This document shows positions 28,153-38,650 of a stretch of 64,000 nt of DNA, piece by piece. The stretch covers positions 1 to 64,000 of the forward strand of contig CAIXFN010000090.1 in the NCBI GenBank assembly GCA_903918755.1, in the 5' to 3' direction. Positions within the stretch are counted from its first letter, which is position 1, and every line of letters starts with the position of its first letter. Position numbers and translations under genes: made by a program. Source of the DNA: an uncultured Pedosphaera sp. (lineage in GTDB: Bacteria > Verrucomicrobiota > Verrucomicrobiia > Limisphaerales > Pedosphaeraceae). The notes beneath the pieces were generated by a model, which was given only the letters and a program-made list of their open reading frames with translations, did no database searches and was not told the DNA's origin.

Positions 28153-28902
28153 TCAGTTTACGCCCTTAAGGAGGGCAACCCCGTATTCGCGATTCAGGCG
28201 CGCGATGAAATTCAGGCTGATTTCCTTCGGGCAAGCCGCCTCACAAGACCCGGTGACGGTGCAATTGCCAAAGCCTTCGGCGTCCATTTGCGCGACCATC
28301 GCGCTGACCCGGCGCTCCCGTTCCACCTGACCCTGCGGCAGGAGGCTCAAATGGGAAACCTTGGCGGCGACGAACAGCATGGCGGAGGCATTTTTGCAGG
28401 CGGCCACACAGGCCCCGCAGCCGATGCAGGCGGCGGCATCCATGGCCAGATCGCTGTCCACCTTGGCAATCGGCAGCGCATTCGCATCGGGAGTCCCCCC
28501 CGTGTTTACAGAGACGAAGCCGCCGGCCTGAATGATGCGATCGAAGGCCCCGCGGTCGGTCACCAGATCCCGCAGCACGGGAAAGGCGCGGGCGCGCCAG
28601 GGTTCCACGGTGATGGTGTCGCCGTCCTGAAAATGGCGCATGTGCAACTGGCAGGCCGTGGTCCCCTTCTGGCCCCCGTGGGCGCGGCCATTGATGACGA
28701 GGGAACAGGTGCCACAGATGCCTTCGCGGCAATCGGAATCGAAGGCAATGGGTTCCTCGCCCTTGGCAATCAAGCCCTCGTTGACCACGTCCAGCATCTC
28801 AAGGAAGGACATGTCCGGGATGATGCCAGCCACGGGATAATCCACCATCCGCCCCGGTTGCTGCGCGTCTTGCTGCCGCCAAACTTTGAGAGTAAGATTC
28901 AT
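28153..28902 (-). CDS. sdhB: Succinate dehydrogenase / fumarate reductase iron-sulfur subunit
   Basis: The 249-residue protein has all three cluster motifs: Cys58, Cys63, Cys66 and Cys84 for [2Fe-2S]; [12 protein letters not shown] (159-169) for [4Fe-4S]; and Cys214, Cys220 and Cys224 for the [3Fe-4S] centre. It passes electrons between the SdhA flavin and the cytochrome b quinone site. It is the third gene of sdhCAB, with a 55-bp gap after sdhA, and its stop is 16 bp from the converging ECF sigma gene. Confidence 0.96.
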   Translation of the reverse strand: MNLTLKVWRQQDAQQPGRMVDYPVAGIIPDMSFLEMLDVVNEGLIAKGEEPIAFDSDCREGICGTCSLVINGRAHGGQKGTTACQLHMRHFQDGDTITVEPWRARAFPVLRDLVTDRGAFDRIIQAGGFVSVNTGGTPDANALPIAKVDSDLAMDAAACIGCGACVAACKNASAMLFVAAKVSHLSLLPQGQVERERRVSAMVAQMDAEGFGNCTVTGSCEAACPKEISLNFIARLNREYGVALLKGVN

Positions 28903-28957
28903 GAGATCGGAAATCAGACCGTGATCGCCGGCCGGGTTGAGGGGGAGGTCCGGAAGG

Positions 28958-30867
<1,910 letters not shown>

Positions 30868-30871
<4 letters not shown>

Positions 30872-31581
30872 TTCGACAACCCCACGTATTGGCTCCCGTA
30901 GCCGAACAACAGGACGGCGATCGGGATGGAAATATAACCCAGGAAGACCAGCCAGGTGGCCGCCACGGCAAACCGGGCGATGAGCGGCGCATAGGCCGGA
31001 TTGCGCCAGCCCAAGGATTGGAACATCGCGCCCACCCCATGGCTCAAATGCAGAAACAACAAGCTCATGGCCACAATGTAGAAGAGCGACACCACGGGGT
31101 TGCGAAAGCCCAGAATGATCATCTTGAAGACATCATGCCGGTGCTGCGCATCCTCCAGACCCTTGAAATCCTGCCCCGTGAAGTTGACGGCCTGAACCTG
31201 GACGGTGTAATGCAAAAGATGAAAAATGATGAAAGCGAAGATGATCAGACCGCTCATCATCATCGTGCGGGAAGCGTAGCTCGCGACCACCAGTTCATGC
31301 CGCGCGTAGGGCTGGGGCCGGGCGGCACGGTTTTCGGCGGTCAACCGCACGGCCGACCAAATGTGCAACGAGATGATGACCAGCAGCCCGATCCGGGCCG
31401 GCCAGAGCAGTTCGACATTCCCCTGCAGGAATGCGCCATAGCGATTGATTTCCTCGGCACCGAGGAAGATCTGCAAGTTGCCCACCATGTGTGCGACCAC
31501 GAACAGGAACATTGCCATGCCTGTGATCGCCATGATGAACTTCCGGCCCACCGAGGACTTAAATAGCTTGTTTATGTTCAT
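30868..31581 (-). CDS. sdhC: Succinate dehydrogenase cytochrome b subunit (single-chain type)
   Basis: The 237-residue integral membrane protein has five hydrophobic segments and several conserved His residues (in [30 protein letters not shown] and FLHLSHGVG) able to ligate two b-hemes, as in the single-chain diheme cytochrome b of B-type enzymes. It anchors SdhA/SdhB and holds the quinone site. No SdhD is encoded, consistent with the single-chain class. It is the first gene of sdhCAB and has a convincing housekeeping promoter upstream. Confidence 0.9.
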
Positions 31582-31636
31582 CAGAACCCGGCTTAACCGG
31601 CCTTATTTAACTCACTAAATCCGCCAAACGTGAGCG

Positions 31637-31665
31637 AATCTAATGATGCCCGGGCGCGGCGTCAA
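31637..31665 (-). promoter_or_regulatory. Sigma-70-type promoter of sdhCAB
   Basis: On the minus strand TTGACG (31665-31660), a 17-bp spacer and TAGATT (31642-31637) match the housekeeping consensus at 5/6 and 4/6 positions. The start site would give a leader of about 50 nt before sdhC. Confidence 0.65.
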
Positions 31666-31752
31666 TCCATCTTATCAATTTATAAGCCGGCCTTGGTTCC
31701 GGGTAATCCATGCTTATTAGATCACTGCTGGAACCCGGCCATTGTCCGGTTG

Positions 31753-32427
31753 TCAGTGCCCCAGCAACCCGGCCAATTCCCCGAGGGTCGGAATGCCCGC
31801 CGGACTGGCATCGTGCCCCGAACGCGCCAGGTGCACGGCCTGAAATCCAGCATTCCTGGCTCCGGCGACGTCCCGGGTGGCGCAGTCACCCACGTGGAGA
31901 ATTTGTCCGGGGGGCACCCCCAGCATCCGGGCGGCATGGGCGAAAATGACCGGGGAGGGCTTGGTGAAGCCCACTTCACAAGAAATGACCAGGGTTTCGA
32001 AATATTTGTCCAAGCCCAACCGCTCCAACAGCGGCCGCAGACGGTCATCCCAGTTGGAGATTACTCCCAGGGAAAAACCGGCAGCGGACAACGCCTCCAA
32101 CGCGGGCCGGGTGTCGTCGAAAACCTGCCACACCCGGGGTTCCCGGAACTCGTCGTAGATTTCCGCGAACAAACTCTCCCCCACGGGCGGCGCCCCGCAG
32201 GCGGTAAAAGTGAAATCCACCAACCGAGCCCATTCTTCCCGGGAATAATGGAACTCGCCGGCCTGACGCCAGGCGGCAGCAAAATGCTGGTGTAGCATTC
32301 CGGGGTCCACCACCAACCCGTGCCGGGCCGCCACCCGGGCATACACGGTGCCAACGGACGGCCAGGGACGGATCAAAGTGCCGCCGACATCCAGCGTCAG
32401 CGCGCGGATTTTGGGGAAGGAATTCAT
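31753..32427 (-). CDS. HAD-superfamily hydrolase lacking the usual second catalytic Asp
   Basis: This 224-residue protein has the four HAD motifs: motif I LTLDVGGTLI near residue 10, motif II GVISNWDDRL, a conserved Lys in GFTKPSPVIF and motif IV VGDCATRDVAG. In motif I the normal DxD is DxG, so the acid/base Asp is missing, as in the HDHD3/REG-2-like branch; activity may differ from classical phosphatases. A cap domain lies at about 20-100. The start at 32427 places motif I near the N-terminus; an upstream in-frame extension is Arg-rich and unlike HAD. Substrate unknown. Confidence 0.85.
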   Translation of the reverse strand: MNSFPKIRALTLDVGGTLIRPWPSVGTVYARVAARHGLVVDPGMLHQHFAAAWRQAGEFHYSREEWARLVDFTFTACGAPPVGESLFAEIYDEFREPRVWQVFDDTRPALEALSAAGFSLGVISNWDDRLRPLLERLGLDKYFETLVISCEVGFTKPSPVIFAHAARMLGVPPGQILHVGDCATRDVAGARNAGFQAVHLARSGHDASPAGIPTLGELAGLLGH

Positions 32428-32467
32428 CGGGTTAACCGTCCGACGGGCAGCCCCGCCGGACGGTTCG

Positions 32468-34867
32468 TCAAAAAACCCGGTTTCGCGCCGGCGGCGGGGT
32501 GGGTTCAGTCTGTTGGTGTTCCGGCGCACCGGCGTGCCGGGCTCCGCTGGCGGAGGAATGCGGTTTAACCGGCGGGGCGGCCGGGAGCAGGAGGGGGATT
32601 TGCAATTCCTGGACCAGAAAAGCCCATTTGTCCGCCGCTTCTTCGATCAATTTTCCCGTGGGCTTGCCGGCCCCGTGACCCGCCCGGGTCTCAATCCGGA
32701 TCAAAACCGGCTTGGGCCCATCCTGGTCCGCCTGCATGGTCGCGGCAAATTTGAAACTGTGCGCCGGCACCACGCGGTCATCATGATCCCCGGTCGTGAT
32801 CAAGGTCGCCGGATAATTGGAGCCGGGTTTGAGTTGGTGCAGGGGGGAATAGGCGTAAAGCACGGGAAAGTCATCCGGATTCTCCGCGGACCCGTAGTCG
32901 GAAGTCCAGGCCCAGCCGATCGTGAACTTGTGAAACCGGAGCATGTCCATCACCCCCACGGCGGGCAGGGCGGCCCCAAACAAATCCGGCCGCTGCGTCA
33001 GGCAGGCACCTACCAGCAAACCGCCATTGCTACCGCCGCCGATCGCCAGCTTTTCCGGACGGGTGTAGTGGTTCGCCACGAGCCATTCACCGGCGGCGAT
33101 AAAATCATCAAAAACATTTTGTTTGTTATGCCGCATCCCGGCCTGGTGCCATTCCTCGCCGTACTCACCGCCCCCGCGCAGGTTGGCCATCGCATAGACG
33201 CCGCCCATTTCGAGCCAGTTAAGATTGGCGGGACTGAACGCGGGCGTCAGACTGATGTCGAACCCGCCATACCCATAAAGGTAGGTTGGGTTGTTGCCAT
33301 CCAGGATCATCCCTTTCCGGGTGGTAATGAACATCGGCACGCGGGTGCCATCCTTGCTGGGGTAAAACACCTGGCGAGTTTCAAAGTCCAGCGGGCGGAA
33401 CGGCACGTTCGGCTGACGGAAGAGCGTGCTGACGCCCGTGGTCAGGTCGTACCGGTAAATCGTGGCGGGGATCGTGAAACTGGTGAAAGAATAAAAGGTT
33501 TCGGTGTCCCGCCGCCGGCCCCCAAAACCCGCCGCGCTGCCCAGACCAGGCAACTCCACCGACCGAACCACCGCCCCTTCCCGGGTGCACACGCGGATCT
33601 CGGAATGCGCATCCCGGAGGTAATCGAGCACGAGTTGGTCATTGACCAGAGTAACCCCTTGCAGCCGGTCGGCGGTCGGCGGGATGATCTCCCGCCAATC
33701 CACGCGGTTGGGCTTGGTCACATCGATGGCCACGACCCGGCCGCGCGGGGCGTTCAGATCGGTCCGGAAGTAAAACACCGGCCCAACGTTGTCGATGAAT
33801 TGGTAGGAAGCGTCAAAATCATTGAGCAATTCCACGACCGGGCTGTTGGTCGCCGCCAGGTCCCGGTAGAAGACCCGGTTGCGGGTATCAGTACCCTCCG
33901 AGACTTGAATGATTAGGTATTGGCCGTCGTCCGTAACCGAGCCCTGGAAGCCCCACTCCTTGTGGTCTTGGCGTTCGTAAACCAAGGCATCCTCCGCCTG
34001 GCGCGCGCCCAACCGGTGGTAATACAATTTATGGTAGTAATTGACTCCGGTCAGGGCGCTGTTTTCGTCCGGCTGGTCGTACCGGCTGTAAAAAAAGCCC
34101 CGACTGTCCCGAGTCCAGGCCGCGCTGGAGAATTTGACCCAGTTCACGGAGTCGGGCAAATCCCGGCCGGTGGCAACGTCCCGCACTTTCCATTCCTGCC
34201 AATCCGAGCCCCCGCGGGCCAGGCCATAGGCAAACAGGCGACCATCGGGACTGGCCTGGTAGCCGGCCAGGGCGACCGTGCCATCCTTGGAAAGCCGGTT
34301 GGGATCCAGCAGCAGGACGGGTTCCGCCGCGAGATTTTCCAAGGTGTAAATGACACTCTGATTCTGGAGTCCGTCGTTACGGGTAAGGAAATAGCGCCCC
34401 CCCTCCTGAAACGGCACGCCGAAGCGCTCGTAATTCCACAATTCCGTCAGGCGCTGACGGATGGGCTCGCGGGCCGGAATGCGCCGGAGGTACTCAAAGG
34501 TGAGGTGGTTTTGGGCTTCCACCCAGGCCTTGGTGGCCGGGGCGTTGTCATCCTCCAACCAGCGATAAGGATCCGCCACCATGGTGCCGTGATAATTGTC
34601 CACGGTGTTGGTCGGGCGTGTAATGGGGTACACCAACGGCGGAAGCGCGACCGGCGCCCGCGGGACGGGCACGACCGCCACCACCGCCGGCAGGTCGCGG
34701 GAGGCAGGGGCAAGCACCCCTTCCGTGACGTTGGTGGACGCGGACGAGTAAGTCGGTGAGTGGGTCGGTTCAGTCATACAGCCATTAAACCAGAGCAGCA
34801 GCAGAGCCATCGCCGCGCGGGGAAGCCACGAGCGGCTCCGCTGATAATCAGCCAATTGGTTTTTCAT
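32468..34867 (-). CDS. Prolyl oligopeptidase family (S9A) lipoprotein
   Basis: The approximately 800-residue protein carries a lipobox in MALLLLWFNGC, so it is likely an anchored envelope enzyme. An N-terminal seven-bladed propeller (about 85-450) starts DPYRWLEDDNAPATKAWVEA; the C-terminal alpha/beta hydrolase has the catalytic Ser (about 613) in GGGSNGG, an Asp in GDHDDRVVP and a His in RAGHGAGKP. It cleaves short proline-containing peptides. The ATG at 34867 fits the signal peptide; an alternative ATG at 34894 would add 9 residues. It overlaps the end of folC by 20 bp. The tail after the hydrolase domain (about 50 residues, Pro/Ala/Thr/Gln-rich) is unusual. Confidence 0.9.
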   Translation of the reverse strand: MKNQLADYQRSRSWLPRAAMALLLLWFNGCMTEPTHSPTYSSASTNVTEGVLAPASRDLPAVVAVVPVPRAPVALPPLVYPITRPTNTVDNYHGTMVADPYRWLEDDNAPATKAWVEAQNHLTFEYLRRIPAREPIRQRLTELWNYERFGVPFQEGGRYFLTRNDGLQNQSVIYTLENLAAEPVLLLDPNRLSKDGTVALAGYQASPDGRLFAYGLARGGSDWQEWKVRDVATGRDLPDSVNWVKFSSAAWTRDSRGFFYSRYDQPDENSALTGVNYYHKLYYHRLGARQAEDALVYERQDHKEWGFQGSVTDDGQYLIIQVSEGTDTRNRVFYRDLAATNSPVVELLNDFDASYQFIDNVGPVFYFRTDLNAPRGRVVAIDVTKPNRVDWREIIPPTADRLQGVTLVNDQLVLDYLRDAHSEIRVCTREGAVVRSVELPGLGSAAGFGGRRRDTETFYSFTSFTIPATIYRYDLTTGVSTLFRQPNVPFRPLDFETRQVFYPSKDGTRVPMFITTRKGMILDGNNPTYLYGYGGFDISLTPAFSPANLNWLEMGGVYAMANLRGGGEYGEEWHQAGMRHNKQNVFDDFIAAGEWLVANHYTRPEKLAIGGGSNGGLLVGACLTQRPDLFGAALPAVGVMDMLRFHKFTIGWAWTSDYGSAENPDDFPVLYAYSPLHQLKPGSNYPATLITTGDHDDRVVPAHSFKFAATMQADQDGPKPVLIRIETRAGHGAGKPTGKLIEEAADKWAFLVQELQIPLLLPAAPPVKPHSSASGARHAGAPEHQQTEPTPPPARNRVF

Positions 34868-36185
34868 TTTTGGTTGGGGTTGCAGTCCATTCATTCAAAT
34901 TGCGTTCACCGATTGGCGGGGGCGGGAATTCCCCCAACTGTTCCAGGGCTTCCCCGACCAACTGGAGCGACCCAGCCACCAGCACCAGCGGGAGCGCCGC
35001 CGTCCGGTCCAAAGCTTCCGCGAGGTCCCCACACTCAACGATCTCTGCCGTCGGATTGGCCAACCGGCAGGACGGCGCGAGATCGGCGGGCCGCGCCCTG
35101 CGCGGGCTGTTCACCGGCACCAAAAAAACCCGTTCCGCCAGGGGGGCCAGCAGCCGACACATCGGCTCGAAATCTTTGTCCTGCAAAATTCCAAGCACCA
35201 GCCCCGGCAACCGCCGATCATAATTCGCGATGATGGCGGAACGCAAGGTCGCGGCCCCCGCCGCATTATGCGCCCCATCCAATAAGACCTGGCGTCCTTG
35301 CCCCCGCTCCACCAATTGGAGACGGCCGGCCCAGCGTGCCGTAGCCAAACCCGTCCGCAACATCGATTCGCTCACGGTGATCGCGGGCGCTAGCGCCTGT
35401 ACAGTAGCGCAAACCAGGGCCGCATTCAATCGCTGATGCGCGCCCGCCAGGGGCAGAATCAGCCCGGCGGGCAGGGCCGCTTCGACCTGATCGGTGCGGA
35501 TCGTGAAAAAGGGAGCCCCCCGTTCCCGGGCCATTTGTTCCAATACCGCGCGCGCGGCCGCTTCCTCCGTTGCGGTGATAACGGGAACACCGGGTTTGAT
35601 GATGCCCCCCTTTTCGCGGGCGATCTGCTCCAAGCTAGTGCCCAACCAGACTTGGTGATCGAATTGGATATTGGTAATGACACTGGCCAGCGGGGTCACA
35701 ATGTTGGTGGCATCCAACCGCCCGCCAAGTCCCGTCTCCCAGATCACGAGATCACAATGCTGTTCCGCAAAATAGCGGAGCGCCAGAACTGTCACCACTT
35801 CAAAGAGGGTCGGTTGCACGCCGGCGGGAAGTAGGGCAATAAGGGACGGCATTTCCGCGGTCAAACGCACCAAGTCCGCCGGGGGGATGATTTGCCGGTC
35901 GATCTGGATGCGCTCTCCGAACGCCACCAAATGCGGCGAGGTATAAAGTCCCACCCGCAAACCTGTTGTCCGATAAACGCTCTCCAGCAAGGCGCAAACG
36001 GAACCCTTGCCATTGGTGCCCGCCACATGAATGAAGCGCAGGCGATGCTGGGGATCGCCCGCCAAGGCCGCTAGCTGGCGCGTTGTCTCCAGGCCCAGTT
36101 TCGCCCCCCGGGCTTGAAGGCCGTAGAGGTATTGGATGGCCTCCGAATAGCTCTGGATCGGTGCTATTCCAGGTTGCCCGCTCAC
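34848..36185 (-). CDS. folC: Folylpolyglutamate synthase / dihydrofolate synthase
   Basis: The 445-residue ligase has the Mur-ligase-like P-loop VAGTNGKGSVCALLES near residues 54-69, IWETGLGGRLDATNIV at about 148-163, and the conserved DGAHN of the C-terminal domain. It adds glutamate to dihydropteroate and folates. The start overlaps the preceding secretin-like gene by 4 bp, and the stop overlaps the peptidase gene. The chain secretin-like-folC-peptidase is probably one transcript with a single promoter at 37082-37110. Confidence 0.93.
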   Translation of the reverse strand: MSGQPGIAPIQSYSEAIQYLYGLQARGAKLGLETTRQLAALAGDPQHRLRFIHVAGTNGKGSVCALLESVYRTTGLRVGLYTSPHLVAFGERIQIDRQIIPPADLVRLTAEMPSLIALLPAGVQPTLFEVVTVLALRYFAEQHCDLVIWETGLGGRLDATNIVTPLASVITNIQFDHQVWLGTSLEQIAREKGGIIKPGVPVITATEEAAARAVLEQMARERGAPFFTIRTDQVEAALPAGLILPLAGAHQRLNAALVCATVQALAPAITVSESMLRTGLATARWAGRLQLVERGQGRQVLLDGAHNAAGAATLRSAIIANYDRRLPGLVLGILQDKDFEPMCRLLAPLAERVFLVPVNSPRRARPADLAPSCRLANPTAEIVECGDLAEALDRTAALPLVLVAGSLQLVGEALEQLGEFPPPPIGERNLNEWTATPTKNEKPIG

Positions 36186-37075
36186 TTGTCCGTCCCTGCC
36201 AGTACGGCTTTGATGGCTTTGTCCCCGACATCCTCGAACTCAATCCGCTGCCACCGAAAAAGAATATCGAGCGCATAAACCACCTCCTCCTTCGTCAGCG
36301 GTGTCTGTGTGTGCAACACGATTTTCCCCGACGGCAATTCACGGCCGGGAGGAATCAGGGTGCGTCCGCGCAGCTCCGCGTAGACTTGCGCAACCTGGCG
36401 CCAGTCCGTATTCAGGAAATTGATTTCACCGGCCCCGATTTCCAGCGGTTTTCCAGTATCGCGTCGCGCGTACCGTTCCGCCGCCGCCCCGCTTTTCGGG
36501 GACCGCTGCCTGGTGGCCTGCATCGCCAAGGCCTTGGGCACCACCATGACAAAATGCTCCCCTTCCGGCAGGACGACAATTTCATTGGTTTTTAACAGAG
36601 CTTCCAAGGCATGCAGCGTGTCCAATCGGTTGGTAGCGGGGGCAGCCAGACTCAAGGAGACAACTGGCAGTCTGGGATGTTGCAATACAGTGCGTCCGAC
36701 CGCCTCGGCGTACAGGCGTAAGACCGTTTCCAAGTCGGCCTGGCGCAAACTCAGCGCCGTCGGGGACGCGTTGGTGGTCCCCGTTGCGAGTGGCAAAGTG
36801 ATTTCCTTGCCAGCCATGCGCAAAATCACCTGCGCCTTGACGAGATCAATCGCTAACACTTCCACACTCCCCAGGCGCTCCCCTTCGTGAAGGGCAAGCC
36901 TTTCCGGCGGATGCCCATTCTCTCCCCTGCCCAGCTCCAGCATGGCCAGCGGCTGGCCATCCGCCGAATGGGCCAATCCGATGAGTTTGGGTTGGGACGG
37001 AGGATCCGCGGCCGCGAGGGATCCCAGCCCCAACCAGGCCAGGAATAGAAAAGCGCCCGCCAATCTCGTGCTCAT
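36182..37075 (-). CDS. Periplasmic protein with secretin N-domain-like sequence, function unknown
   Basis: The 297-residue product has a Sec signal peptide (MSTRLAGAFLFLAWLGLGSL start). Residues about 30-95 hold two beta-rich repeats with LVKAQVILRMAGKEI, recalling GspC/PilP-like modules. Residues about 110-180 (LSLRQADLETVLRLYAEAVG, then a VSLSL strand) resemble the N0 domain of secretins or TonB plugs. A second such stretch lies near 215-285. No secretin pore domain follows, so it is not a GspD itself; it may belong to a type II/IV secretion or pilus accessory set. The start at 37075 agrees with the signal peptide and a TTGACA promoter. It is first in a folC operon. Confidence 0.55.
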   Translation of the reverse strand: MSTRLAGAFLFLAWLGLGSLAAADPPSQPKLIGLAHSADGQPLAMLELGRGENGHPPERLALHEGERLGSVEVLAIDLVKAQVILRMAGKEITLPLATGTTNASPTALSLRQADLETVLRLYAEAVGRTVLQHPRLPVVSLSLAAPATNRLDTLHALEALLKTNEIVVLPEGEHFVMVVPKALAMQATRQRSPKSGAAAERYARRDTGKPLEIGAGEINFLNTDWRQVAQVYAELRGRTLIPPGRELPSGKIVLHTQTPLTKEEVVYALDILFRWQRIEFEDVGDKAIKAVLAGTDK

Positions 37076-37081
37076 GGGAAG

Positions 37082-37110
37082 AAATTGGGGCGGCGCGGAG
37101 GGCTTGTCAA
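37082..37110 (-). promoter_or_regulatory. Candidate promoter of the secretin-like/folC operon with almost no leader
   Basis: TTGACA (37110-37105) is a perfect -35, followed after 17 bp by CAATTT (37087-37082, weak -10). Only 6 nt separate the -10 from the ATG, so transcription would begin at or next to the start codon. Confidence 0.45.
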
Positions 37111-37139
37111 ATCGCAACGATACCCGCGACGGTACGCAA

Positions 37140-37829
37140 TCAATAAAGCCAGCGCAGGCCGAAACAAAAAAGGCCGCAGGCCAGCACTCCGAGCCCCAGC
37201 GCCACCGCGCCTGGCAGACGCGTGTGGGGCAACCTCCACCACAGGTAGAGGCTGCTCAAGACCATGAAGATCAAACCCACCGCGGTGGCGTCCATTGCGA
37301 ACACCCAGAGCGTTGTCAGCACCCAATCCCGGGTATTGCGGGGGTCATCCGTTTGCACTCCCGTAAAGGCATGCAGCACTTTGACAACCCCCCAGCCATT
37401 GACCTCCGCCTGGCGCACTGCCACCCGGCCCTGCTTCCAATCGGCTTTGAGGAAATAGAAATGCCCGGGTCGGCGGACCTGGAATTCAAAAACGTTGGTA
37501 TCCGCCCGCGTCACGGTCCAGAGGATCTCCCCCTCGATCCCGATCTGGCGCATGATCGAATGCGCCTCCGCGAGATCCCCCTGCTCCGTGGGTCCGGGAG
37601 CGGTGATTTCGCAGACGTAGTTCGTCTCCCGGCGGTTGTTCCACGATTCCGCAAAGTTCCAGGTCGGATGATTGAGCAACAACCCACTGGCGGCAAATAG
37701 CCAGAGGAAGAACAACAAAAACAAGCCCACCAAATAGTGCAGCTGGCGATTCCAGCGTTCCAACTTTTCCCGCACTCCACGGGAGGGAGCGGGATGGCCC
37801 GGGCTGGGGTTTTCAGTGACTGAGGGCAT
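37140..37829 (-). CDS. PepSY-associated transmembrane protein (second of a pair)
   Basis: This 229-residue membrane protein opens with the helix pattern WNRQLHYLVGLFLLFFLWL typical of PepSY-TM proteins (RxxHxxxG-like), then a periplasmic PepSY-like domain at about 60-155, and two further helices near 170-225. PepSY-TM proteins are linked to iron-siderophore reduction or heme transfer in proteobacteria; here no siderophore genes are near. The start overlaps the stop of the preceding paralogue by 17 bp. Together they could form the two halves of one functional unit. Confidence 0.75.
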   Translation of the reverse strand: MPSVTENPSPGHPAPSRGVREKLERWNRQLHYLVGLFLLFFLWLFAASGLLLNHPTWNFAESWNNRRETNYVCEITAPGPTEQGDLAEAHSIMRQIGIEGEILWTVTRADTNVFEFQVRRPGHFYFLKADWKQGRVAVRQAEVNGWGVVKVLHAFTGVQTDDPRNTRDWVLTTLWVFAMDATAVGLIFMVLSSLYLWWRLPHTRLPGAVALGLGVLACGLFCFGLRWLY

Positions 37830-38442
37830 AGACCATTCCGAAAAATGTGAGCGCTCCCGCCCCCAGCATCATCCAGCCCGTCCGCCGGCTGGCACGCAGG
37901 GCATACCAAAGATAGACTCCGCTAAGGGAAATGAACAAGACCAGCCAGGCCGTGGCGTCCGCCGCCACCCGCCATGCTTTCATAAACAACCAATTCATGC
38001 GAATGGCGGGTCCATGCTGACCAGGTGATTTGTGGAGCAATACCAAGGCTTCAGCCAGCCCCGTCTCCCGGGTCACAATGGTCGCTTCCCGGTTGGTGAG
38101 GTTCAGGCTCACGATTGTTTCCCGTCCGGGAATGGTCACAGGAATCACCAAACGCTCTTCCTTGACCTGGTGGCGGATGAAGCCCACTTCACCGGGCACA
38201 CCCACCTGCTCCAGCCCGGGTTTGAGTGCCTCGATGAGCGGACGGGCCGCCAGCCCCGCCCAGTTCGCAGGTAAAGCGAATGCCGGAACAATCCGCGTGG
38301 AGGTGGCGGGCGGGCCGAACTTGGGAAGCCAGGCATGGGTGAGGAAGAAAACGCTGATCGCAAACACCAGCACAAAGGGGCTGAGGAACAGTCCGAGGTA
38401 CCGGTGCAACGCGCGCACCAGCCGGAAAAAACGGGCGCTCAT
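37813..38442 (-). CDS. PepSY-associated transmembrane protein (first of a pair)
   Basis: This 209-residue protein has the same layout as its downstream neighbour: an N-terminal helix with ALHRYLGLFLSPFVLVFA, a periplasmic PepSY-like segment with ALKPGLEQVGVPGEVGF, and two helices at the C-terminus around LVLFISLSGVYLWYAL. The two genes probably arose by duplication. Each is shorter than full proteobacterial PepSY-TM proteins. Conserved His residues in the helices could bind heme, which would suit an electron-transfer role; this is inference. Confidence 0.75.
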   Translation of the reverse strand: MSARFFRLVRALHRYLGLFLSPFVLVFAISVFFLTHAWLPKFGPPATSTRIVPAFALPANWAGLAARPLIEALKPGLEQVGVPGEVGFIRHQVKEERLVIPVTIPGRETIVSLNLTNREATIVTRETGLAEALVLLHKSPGQHGPAIRMNWLFMKAWRVAADATAWLVLFISLSGVYLWYALRASRRTGWMMLGAGALTFFGMVYALSH

Positions 38443-38580
38443 TTTGGGCCCCGCCCTGGGGGAGGCAACCAGCCGACAGATTCACCATCTGGGAAGCTTC
38501 CCGCGTTGCCGGATGGACACTGGGGCATGAGCGATACTGGAGCGAGCTGGCCTGCAACGTCAAGGCCCGACGCAGAAACG

Positions 38581-38613
38581 AAAAAACTTGCGGCCGTTTA
38601 CCGGCCGCAAGTT
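38581..38613 (-). terminator. Rho-independent terminator of the cytochrome c/propeller gene
   Basis: AACTTGCGGCCG (38585-38596) and CGGCCGCAAGTT (38602-38613) form a 12-bp perfect stem with a 5-nt loop. On the minus strand the stem is followed by a T-run (A's at 38581-38586 on the plus strand). It lies 38 bp after the stop of the leftward gene. Confidence 0.85.
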
Positions 38614-38650
38614 GTGCCAAACCAAAGCTTGGAGAGGTTCGAGTCCGCGT

